A stretch of 19,184 nt of DNA from DATCSE01 sp036568605 (GTDB lineage Bacteria > Pseudomonadota > Gammaproteobacteria > Burkholderiales > Burkholderiaceae_C), in assembly GCA_036568605.1 (NCBI GenBank), contig DATCSE010000244.1, positions 1-19,184 of the forward strand, written 5' to 3'. This document shows positions 13,047 to 19,184 of this stretch, piece by piece. Below the pieces are notes generated by a model, which did not search any database, was not told the DNA's origin, and saw only the letters and a list, made by a program, of their open reading frames with translations. Position 1 is the stretch's first letter; each line of letters opens with the position of its first letter. The translations under genes were made by a program, and so were the position numbers.

Positions 13047-15857
13047 ATGCGATATCGATTCCCGGCCACCCTCGCGACGCTGGCCGCTGCCTTGATCCTG
13101 GCCGCCCCGGCCCAGGCCGCCGTCGTGATCAGCCAGGTCTATGGCGGCGGCGGCAACAGCGGCGCCACGCTGCAGCACGACTACGTCGAGATCTTCAACA
13201 ACGGCACGTCGGCTGAGAGCGTCGGCGGCTGGGCGGTGCAGTACGCGTCGGCAAGCGGCACGACCTGGCAGATCACCGCGATCCCGGCCGGCACGACGCT
13301 GCAGCCGGGCGGCTATCTGCTGATCCGCGAAGCGGCGGGCTCGGGCGGTACGGTCGCCGTCGTCGGCGACGTCACCGGCTCGATCCCGATGAGCGCCACC
13401 AGCGGCAAGGTCGCGCTGACCAACACCGGCACCGCACTGACCGGCTCGGCGCCTAGCGGCGGCAACGTGGTCGACCTCGTCAGCTACGGCTTGTCGACCG
13501 CCACCGAGGGCTCGCCGACCGGCGTGCTGTCCAACACCACCGCGGCGCTGCGCAACAGCAACGGCTGCACCGACACGAACAACAACAACGCCGACTTCAC
13601 GGTCGGCACGCCGGCCCCGCGCAACGGCGCCACGACCCTCGCGCCTTGCAACGGCAGCGGCGGAGGCGGCGGCTCGTCGCCGCTGGCCGCGGCGATCTAC
13701 ACGATACAGGGCAACGGCGCGACGAGCCCACTGGTCGGCCAGACCGTGGTCACCAGCGGCGTGGTCACGAAGCTGCTGAACAACGGCTTCTTCATCCAGG
13801 ACCTGGTCGGCGACGGCGACCCGGCCACCTCCGACGGCATCTTCGTGTTCACGTCGTCCGCGCCCCCGGCGGCCGCCGCGGTCGGCAACCTGGTGCAGGT
13901 CACCGGCTCGGTCGCCGAATTCAGCTCCGGCGTCGGTACCGCCGCGACGCCGCTGACCGAGATCAGCAGCGTCACCAGCGTCAGCCTGCTCGGCAGCGGC
14001 TACAGCATCACGCCGACGACGATCACGCTGCCGCTCGCCGCCGGCGACAGCCTCGAGCGCTTCGAGGGCATGCTGGTGCGCATAGCCGGCACGCTGACCG
14101 TGCAGCAGAACTACTTCCAGGCGCGCTACGGCCAGCTCACCATCGGGGCAGGCGGCCGCCACGAAACGCCGACCAACCGCTACCGCCCCGGCAGCTCGCA
14201 GGCCATCGCGCTGGCCGACGAGCAGTCGCGCGGCCGCCTGCTGCTGGACGACGGCAGCTCGCTGCAGAACGTGAACCCGACGTCGTACGCCTACGCCAAC
14301 GGCGTGCCGCGCGCCGGCGACCTGGTCTCGAACCTGGTGGGCGTGATCGACTTCGGCCTTGCGACGTCGACTACCTCGGGTGCCGGCTTGTATCGCCTGC
14401 AGCCCACCGAGGCGCCGGTCTTCGCAATTGCGAACCCGCGTCCGGCCCTGCCGGCGGCCGTGGGCGGCAACGTGACGCTGGGCTCGATGAACGTGCTGAA
14501 CTTCTTCACGACGTTCACGAACGGCGAGACCGCCGGTGGCCAGACCGGCCAGGGCTGCAGCCTCGGCGGCGCGGTCTCTGCCAGCAACTGCCGCGGCGCC
14601 AACAGCCTCGCCGAGTTCGTGCGCCAGCGCGACAAGATCGTGCGTGCACTGGCCGGCCTGAATGCCGACGCGGTCGGGCTGATGGAGATGCAGAACAACG
14701 GCAACGTCGCGGTGCAGAACCTGGTCGATGCGCTGAACGCGCAGGTCGGCGCCGGCACTTACGCCACGGTGGCGCTGCCGGTCGCCGGCACCGGCGACGA
14801 TGCGATCCGCGTCGCGATGATTTACAAGCCGGCCAAGCTGACGCCGGTGAGCGCACCGGTCAGCGACGCGGCGGCGATCAACAACCGCCCACCGCTGGCG
14901 CAGACCTTCGCGGCGGCGAACGGCGAGAAGTTCACACTGATCGTCAACCACCTGAAGTCCAAGAGCAGCTGCCCCGCGGCCGGCGATGCCGACGCCGCCG
15001 GCAACACCGACGCCGGCGACGGCCAGGGCTGCTGGAACGCGCTGCGCGTGCAGCAGGCCCAGCGCCTGCGCACCTTCGTCGCGCAGCTGCAATCGGCCAG
15101 CGGCAGCAACGATGTGCTGCTGGTCGGCGACTTCAACGCCTATGCGCAGGAAGACCCGATCTACGACCTGACCAGCAGCGGTTATGTCGACGAGTCGGGC
15201 CGCTTCGAGACCTTCGGGTACTCGTACGTGTTCGACGGCACTGCCGGCCGGCTCGACCATGCCATCACGACCTCGACGCTGTCGGCCAAGGTGATGGGCC
15301 TGGTGCACTGGCACATCGACGCCGACGAGAGCCTCGCGCAGGACTACAACCTCGAGTTCAAGCAGCCGGCCTGCGCGAGCTGCGCGCCCGATCCGTACGA
15401 CGGCACGCTGCCGTTCCGCGCCTCGGACCACGACCCGGTGCTGGTCGGCCTGACGCTGTTCAAGACCGTCAAGGGCACCGACGGCCGCGACACCCTGGTC
15501 GGCAGCGCCGGCGACGACGTGATCATCGGCGGCGCCGGGGCCGACACGCTGACCGGCGGCGGCGGCACCAACGTGTACGTCTACGCCTCGCTGCGCGACG
15601 CCGGCGACACGATCACCGACTTCGTGCCGGGCAAGGACTTCCTCGACCTGCGCACGCTGCTCGCAAGCCTGGGCTACGCGGGCAGCGACCCGGTCGCCGA
15701 CGGCTGGGTGCGCTTCGTCGCGGTCAGCGGCGGCACCAGCGTGCAGGTCGACAGCGACGGCCCGGCGGTCAACGGCGCGGTGTTCCGTCCGCTGCTGACG
15801 CTGTCGGGCGTGTCTCCGGCCAGCCTCAGCGCGACCCGCGATCTGATCGTGCGCTGA
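13047..15857 (+). CDS. Secreted ExeM/NucH-type nuclease with RTX-type C-terminus
   Basis: A 936-residue exported nuclease. The Sec signal peptide is cleaved after about residue 24 (APAQA). A lamin-tail domain spans about 25-150, an OB-like domain begins at 217 (IYTIQGNG), and an endonuclease/exonuclease/phosphatase domain covers about 476-804. Its expected metal and catalytic residues are all present: N482, E547, H635, D695/N697 (GDFNA), D737/H738 (RLDH) and D794/H795 (SDHDP). Residues 810-840 carry glycine/aspartate nonapeptide-like RTX calcium repeats, and the tail resembles type I secretion target domains. Eight cysteines fall in four close pairs (174/201, 504/515, 642/662, 776/779), suggesting disulfides formed in the periplasm. 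ExeM of Shewanella is a T2SS client, so export by the neighbouring gsp machine is plausible. Start 13047 has GGAGA upstream; an ATG at 12936 would bury the signal peptide. Confidence 0.93.
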   Translation: MRYRFPATLATLAAALILAAPAQAAVVISQVYGGGGNSGATLQHDYVEIFNNGTSAESVGGWAVQYASASGTTWQITAIPAGTTLQPGGYLLIREAAGSGGTVAVVGDVTGSIPMSATSGKVALTNTGTALTGSAPSGGNVVDLVSYGLSTATEGSPTGVLSNTTAALRNSNGCTDTNNNNADFTVGTPAPRNGATTLAPCNGSGGGGGSSPLAAAIYTIQGNGATSPLVGQTVVTSGVVTKLLNNGFFIQDLVGDGDPATSDGIFVFTSSAPPAAAAVGNLVQVTGSVAEFSSGVGTAATPLTEISSVTSVSLLGSGYSITPTTITLPLAAGDSLERFEGMLVRIAGTLTVQQNYFQARYGQLTIGAGGRHETPTNRYRPGSSQAIALADEQSRGRLLLDDGSSLQNVNPTSYAYANGVPRAGDLVSNLVGVIDFGLATSTTSGAGLYRLQPTEAPVFAIANPRPALPAAVGGNVTLGSMNVLNFFTTFTNGETAGGQTGQGCSLGGAVSASNCRGANSLAEFVRQRDKIVRALAGLNADAVGLMEMQNNGNVAVQNLVDALNAQVGAGTYATVALPVAGTGDDAIRVAMIYKPAKLTPVSAPVSDAAAINNRPPLAQTFAAANGEKFTLIVNHLKSKSSCPAAGDADAAGNTDAGDGQGCWNALRVQQAQRLRTFVAQLQSASGSNDVLLVGDFNAYAQEDPIYDLTSSGYVDESGRFETFGYSYVFDGTAGRLDHAITTSTLSAKVMGLVHWHIDADESLAQDYNLEFKQPACASCAPDPYDGTLPFRASDHDPVLVGLTLFKTVKGTDGRDTLVGSAGDDVIIGGAGADTLTGGGGTNVYVYASLRDAGDTITDFVPGKDFLDLRTLLASLGYAGSDPVADGWVRFVAVSGGTSVQVDSDGPAVNGAVFRPLLTLSGVSPASLSATRDLIVR

Positions 15858-15908
15858 CGACTTCACGTCTTCGAAGGTCCCTCACCGATTCACGACAAGG
15901 ATGCACCG

Positions 15909-16583
15909 ATGAACTTCAACACTCGCCACCTGCTGGCCGCCGCATCGCTGACGGCGCTGGCGCTGACCGCCGGCCACGCCAGCGCGCAAGCCACGACCGA
16001 CAGCCTGGCTGGATGGAACGTCCAAGGCGATGTCGTCGCGCAAGGCGGCACGATCACGTTGACCACCGCATACCTCGACGGCGCGGGCGATCAGCCGTCC
16101 AACCTGTCGGGCGACTCGGCGGTCGACATCGGCACACTCGAAGCCGCCGCCGGCGTCGCGCCGTTTGCGCTGGATCTCTCGCCCGAGGAGTACGGTACCG
16201 AGGGCTCGCTGGTCGGCCAGAGCTTCGCCGCGGCTGTCGGCCAGACGCTGAGCTTCGACTGGTCGTTCGGCACGCTAGAGACGCTGTTCCAGGACCACGC
16301 GTTCGCGGTGATCAACGGCCAGGTCTTCACGCTCGCGACCGCGGGCGCGCCGGGCTCGGCGACCCAGAGCTTCAGCTACACGTTCGCGCAATCGGGCACC
16401 GCGACGCTGGCGTTCGGCGTGATCGACACGGTCGACTACCTCGGCGTCTCGTCGCTGAACATCGGCAACCTGCAACTCATCACGCCGGTGCCGGAGCCGA
16501 GCACCTACGCGATGCTGCTGGCGGGGCTGTCGTGGGTGGGCTTCGTGACGCAGCGCCGGCGCAGCCGCCGCACCGGGGACTGA
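15909..16583 (+). CDS. PEP-CTERM domain protein (exosortase substrate)
   Basis: A 224-residue exported protein with a signal peptide ending near GHASA (residue 26) and a C-terminal sorting signal: VPEPSTYAM at 194-202, a hydrophobic helix, and a basic end (QRRRSRR). Such proteins are processed by exosortase, encoded elsewhere, in bacteria that also make exopolysaccharide. The body is low-complexity beta-type sequence rich in Gly, Thr and Ser, with no enzymatic motif and no cysteine, as is usual for this class. AAGGA at 15897-15901 precedes the ATG by 7 nt. It follows the nuclease by 51 bp with no obvious terminator between, so the two may be co-transcribed. Function beyond sorting is unknown. 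Confidence 0.9.
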   Translation: MNFNTRHLLAAASLTALALTAGHASAQATTDSLAGWNVQGDVVAQGGTITLTTAYLDGAGDQPSNLSGDSAVDIGTLEAAAGVAPFALDLSPEEYGTEGSLVGQSFAAAVGQTLSFDWSFGTLETLFQDHAFAVINGQVFTLATAGAPGSATQSFSYTFAQSGTATLAFGVIDTVDYLGVSSLNIGNLQLITPVPEPSTYAMLLAGLSWVGFVTQRRRSRRTGD

Positions 16584-16597
16584 AGCGCCACCCGGCC

Positions 16598-17359
16598 TCA
16601 GCCAACCCGGCGCAGTCCATCCAGATCGAGCACGCGCACGCCGCCGTACTCGATCCGGATCAGCCCGCGCTCCTGCAGCACCTTGAGCGCCTCGTTGACA
16701 CGCTGCCGAGACAGGCCGATCAGGTAGCCAAGCTCCTGCTGCGTGATCCGCAGCAGGCCGCCCACGCCCGGGTACAGGATGGGATGGAACAGCGCCGCGA
16801 GGCTGCGGGCCACGCGTGCATCGGCATTGCTCATCCGGTCGATCTCTCGCGCCGCGATGAACTGGCCGAGCCGCTCGTTGAGCTGCTGCGTGATGAAGCG
16901 GTTGAACGGGATGCTGCGATCGAGCAGCCAATGGAACGTTCCGGCGCTGAGCCCCGCGACCACGCTCTTGCGCAAGGCCTGGATGTTGTAGCGGTAGACC
17001 TCGCGCTTGATCACGGTGCCTTCGCCGAACCAGCCGCCCGGCGGCACGCCGGTGAACGTGATGGGCATGCCCAGCTCGCTGTCGTTGCTCATCTTCAGCA
17101 GCCCGTCGATCACGCCGAACCAGTAGGTCACAGGGCGGCCTACGCGGCACAGCAGCTCGCCGGCCTCGACATTCACGACGCGCAAGTCCTCGACCGCGGC
17201 CTCGCGCTCCTCGGCGTCCAGCGGGCGCAGCCACGGGATGCCGGCCAGCTCGCCGGCATCGGGCCGGCGTGCGCGCGCAAGCAGCGCGGTGCTGCGGCTC
17301 ATCGGCGCGGCGGTTGTCGTCGAGGCGTATGCCTCAGGGGTCGTGACAGTCACCACCAT
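16598..17359 (-). CDS. Crp/Fnr-family transcriptional regulator
   Basis: A regulator of up to 253 residues. A cyclic-nucleotide-binding-like beta-barrel (about 45-165, including VNVEAGELLCRVGRPVTYWF and a PPGGWFGEGT turn) is followed by the long dimer helix and a winged helix-turn-helix (about 205-240, LRITQQELGYLIGLSRQRVNEAL). The recognition helix reads SRQRVNEAL, where CRP and FNR have SRET. There is only one cysteine, so it cannot hold an FNR-type iron-sulfur cluster; the effector is unknown. The start is unsure: ATG 17359 gives a Thr-rich prefix, and ATG 17302 gives a 234-residue protein closer to the usual family length. Neither has a ribosome-binding site. It is divergent from the acyl-CoA ligase and convergent with the PEP-CTERM gene. 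Confidence 0.9.
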   Translation of the reverse strand: MVVTVTTPEAYASTTTAAPMSRSTALLARARRPDAGELAGIPWLRPLDAEEREAAVEDLRVVNVEAGELLCRVGRPVTYWFGVIDGLLKMSNDSELGMPITFTGVPPGGWFGEGTVIKREVYRYNIQALRKSVVAGLSAGTFHWLLDRSIPFNRFITQQLNERLGQFIAAREIDRMSNADARVARSLAALFHPILYPGVGGLLRITQQELGYLIGLSRQRVNEALKVLQERGLIRIEYGGVRVLDLDGLRRVG

Positions 17360-17412
17360 GGGGCGCGATCGAAGACGGTCCAGGGAAAGACCGAAGGGGA
17401 GTGACCCTAGGA

Positions 17413-17430
17413 TTGTCGTCAGAACGACAA
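17413..17430. promoter_or_regulatory. Inverted repeat in the divergent promoter region, Crp-like geometry
   Basis: TTGTCGT (17413-17419), CAGA, ACGACAA (17424-17430) has perfect 7-bp arms. Read as TGTCG-N6-CGACA it has the layout of the CRP site TGTGA-N6-TCACA with changed half-site ends. It is 53 bp from the regulator's ATG and 77 bp from the ligase GTG, a natural place for auto- and cross-regulation. A second, weaker dyad, CGGTC-N8-GACCG, lies at 17376-17393. The rest of the 148-bp gap contains a TACAGT (17451-17456) that might serve as a -10 for the ligase. Confidence 0.5.
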
Positions 17431-17507
17431 CCTGGCGTCAAACTTGTTCCTACAGTGCGACTCCGAAGCCCAGCTCCGCCTCTTTCTTCGCATTTGAAAG
17501 ACGCCGC

Positions 17508-19184
17508 GTGTCCACCACCTTCCCGCGCCTGTTGCTCACCCACGCAGCCCGCCGGCCGGCCGCGCCGGCGTTGCGGGAGAAGGAGTTCGGCATCTGGCAG
17601 ACGCTGAGCTGGAGCGCGCTCGCGGAACTCGTGCGCGCGCTCGCCGGCGGCCTCGCGGAGGCCGGGCTGCAGCGCGGCGAGCACCTGGTCGTGATCGGCG
17701 AGAACCGGCCGCGGCTCTATGCCGCGATGCTGGCGGCGCAGGCGCTGGGTGCGATCCCGGTGCCGCTGTACCAGGATGCGGTCGCGGCCGAGTTCGTGTT
17801 TCCGCTGACCAACGCCGAGATCCGCTTCGCGGTCGTCGAGGACCAGGAGCAGGTCGACAAGCTGCTCGAGGTGCGCGAGCAGTGCCCGGCCCTCGCGCGC
17901 ATCTGGTTCGACGATCCGCGCGGGCTGCGCAACTACCGCGAGCCGGGGCTCGCGCCGCTGGACGCACTGCTCGATGCCGGCCGGCGATTCAATGCCGCGC
18001 ACCCGGCCCATTTCGACGCGGCGGTCGAAGCGACCTGCTCCGACGACGTCGCCGCGATGTTCTTCACCTCGGGCACAACCGGAAACCCGAAGGGCGTGGT
18101 ACACACGCACGCGACGCTGATCGACCGTGCCCAGGCCGGTGCGCGCTTCGACAAGCTGACCGACCACGAAGAGGTGCTCGCCTACCTGCCGCCGGCGTGG
18201 ATAGGCCAGAACATCTTCTCGTACGCGCAGTGGCTGGCTTGCGGCTACGTCGTCAATTGCCCCGAGTCGGCGAGCACGGTGACGATTGATCTGAAGGAGG
18301 TCGGGCCGACCTACTACTTCGCGCCGCCGCGCATCTTCGAGGGGCTGCTGACCAGCGTGATGATCCGCATGGAGGATGCAGGGCGCCTCAAGCGCTGGCT
18401 GTTCCATCACTTCATGGCACTGGCCCGTCGCGTCGGGCCCGCGATCATGGACGGCCGTCCGGTGCCGTTCGCCGACAGGCTGCGCTACGCGCTGGGCAGC
18501 CTGTGCATCTACGGTCCGCTGCGCAACACGCTGGGCCTGTCGCGCGTGCGCGTGGCCTACACCGCGGGCGAGGCGATCGGGCCGGACCTGTTCAGCTTCT
18601 ACCGCTCGATCGGCATCAACCTGAAGCAGCTCTACGGCTCGACCGAGACCGCGGTATTCGTCTGCCTGCAGCCGGATCACGAGGTCAAGGCCGACACGGT
18701 GGGCGTGCCGATCGAAGGCGTCGAGATCAAGCTGGCGGAGAGCGGCGAGATCCTGGTGCGCTCCCCGGGACTGCTGCGCGAGTACTACAAGAACCCGCAA
18801 GCCACGGCCGAGGTCAAGACGGCCGACGGCTGGTACCGCACCGGCGATGCCGGCTTCCTCGATGCCGGCGGCCACCTGAAGATCATCGACCGCGCGAAGG
18901 ATGTCGGCCGCATCCACGGCGGCCCGAACGACGGCGCGATGTTCGCGCCCAAGTACGTCGAGAACAAGCTGAAGTTCTTTCCGCACATCAAGGAGGCGGT
19001 CTGCTTCGGCGACCGGCGCGAGAAGGTCTGCGCCTTCGTCAACATCGACTTCGAGGCGGTCGGCAACTGGGCCGAGCGCCGCAACCTGCCCTATGCGGGC
19101 TATGCCGACCTGGCGGCCAAGCCCGAGGTCTACGAGCTGATCCGCGACTGCGTCGAGAAGGTCAATGCCGACCTCGCCCAGGAC
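17508..19184 (+). CDS. AMP-forming long-chain acyl-CoA ligase, 3' end cut off
   Basis: The first 559 codons of an adenylate-forming enzyme; the frame is open to the right edge. These enzymes activate a carboxylic acid with ATP and transfer it to CoA. Visible motifs are the P-loop-like TSGTTGNPKG (187-196), YGSTET (376-381), YRTGDAG (443-449) and the hinge IDRAKDVGRIHGG (about 460-472), followed by FAPKYVENKLKFFPHIKEAV, typical of the long-chain acyl-CoA synthetase branch. The catalytic lysine near the C-terminus would lie beyond the edge. The start is GTG 17508, with only a weak GAAAG upstream; the N-terminal STTFPRLLLTHAARRP fits the family. It is divergent from the Crp/Fnr regulator, which may control it. 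The exact acid substrate is unknown. Confidence 0.92.
   Translation, partial: MSTTFPRLLLTHAARRPAAPALREKEFGIWQTLSWSALAELVRALAGGLAEAGLQRGEHLVVIGENRPRLYAAMLAAQALGAIPVPLYQDAVAAEFVFPLTNAEIRFAVVEDQEQVDKLLEVREQCPALARIWFDDPRGLRNYREPGLAPLDALLDAGRRFNAAHPAHFDAAVEATCSDDVAAMFFTSGTTGNPKGVVHTHATLIDRAQAGARFDKLTDHEEVLAYLPPAWIGQNIFSYAQWLACGYVVNCPESASTVTIDLKEVGPTYYFAPPRIFEGLLTSVMIRMEDAGRLKRWLFHHFMALARRVGPAIMDGRPVPFADRLRYALGSLCIYGPLRNTLGLSRVRVAYTAGEAIGPDLFSFYRSIGINLKQLYGSTETAVFVCLQPDHEVKADTVGVPIEGVEIKLAESGEILVRSPGLLREYYKNPQATAEVKTADGWYRTGDAGFLDAGGHLKIIDRAKDVGRIHGGPNDGAMFAPKYVENKLKFFPHIKEAVCFGDRREKVCAFVNIDFEAVGNWAERRNLPYAGYADLAAKPEVYELIRDCVEKVNADLAQD

Noticed and set aside
12930..15866. 978-codon open frame on the - strand opposite the nuclease
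   Set aside because: It mirrors a well-supported nuclease with full catalytic residues. Its translation is Arg/Ala/Gly/Val-rich with no recognisable domain, as expected of the antisense of a high-GC gene.
16585..16613. GCGCC...GGCGC pair between the convergent PEP-CTERM and Crp/Fnr genes as a bidirectional terminator
   Set aside because: The arms are only 5 bp around a 19-nt loop, there is no T-run, and the right arm lies inside the regulator's coding sequence.
17322..17353. Dyads GAGGC-GTAT-GCCTC and GTGAC-A-GTCAC near the start of the Crp/Fnr gene
   Set aside because: They are short and lie within coding sequence if ATG 17359 is the start. They would matter only if the true start is 17302.
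1..19184. Search for CRISPR arrays, insertion sequences, tRNA/rRNA genes and phage modules
   Set aside because: No regularly spaced repeats, transposase or integrase motifs, cloverleaf-like or rRNA stretches were recognised. The window reads as core chromosome.

Overview
The window is a high-GC stretch of a betaproteobacterial chromosome. The secretion-gene content, a PEP-CTERM protein, TACAAT-type -10 elements and very high G/C at third codon positions point to Burkholderiales, probably the Leptothrix/Rubrivivax/Methylibium group. That placement is an inference from gene content and style, not a database match.

Positions 1-10689 hold most of a type II secretion system (T2SS) operon in the order gspG (cut at the left edge), H, I, J, K, L, M, N, D, E, F, all on the + strand. 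Several junctions are stop/start overlaps (I/J, L/M, M/N, N/D, probably J/K). The genes encode the pseudopilins (G-K), the inner-membrane platform (L, M, F), the accessory protein N, the outer-membrane secretin D and the ATPase E. gspC and the prepilin peptidase gspO are not in the window. The one sizeable internal gap, before gspL, carries a TACAAT -10-like box and a perfect 16-bp palindrome, so a second promoter may drive L-M-N-D-E-F.

Positions 10690-12860 hold a stand-alone AAA+ ATPase whose ATPase core resembles that of Lon but has no protease domain, then a cytosolic 5'-nucleotidase of the NT5C1 type. Positions 12861-16583 hold a large secreted ExeM/NucH-type nuclease (signal peptide, lamin-tail domain, OB-like domain, endonuclease/exonuclease/phosphatase domain, RTX-type C-terminus), followed 51 bp later by a PEP-CTERM protein. 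The nuclease leader is rich in dyads, one with the same core as the enterobacterial PurR operator. The nuclease is a plausible client of the T2SS, and with the nucleotidase it suggests a capacity to harvest extracellular nucleic acid.

Positions 16598-19184 are a divergent pair: a Crp/Fnr-family regulator on the - strand and an AMP-forming long-chain acyl-CoA ligase on the + strand that runs off the right edge. Between them lies an inverted repeat with Crp-like geometry but altered half-sites.

I saw no tRNA, rRNA, insertion sequence, prophage or CRISPR array. No intergenic stretch exceeds 300 bp. Most of the window is a recognisable secretion locus. The less ordinary parts are the regulatory dyads, the mixed export signals of the nuclease, and the protease-less Lon-like ATPase.
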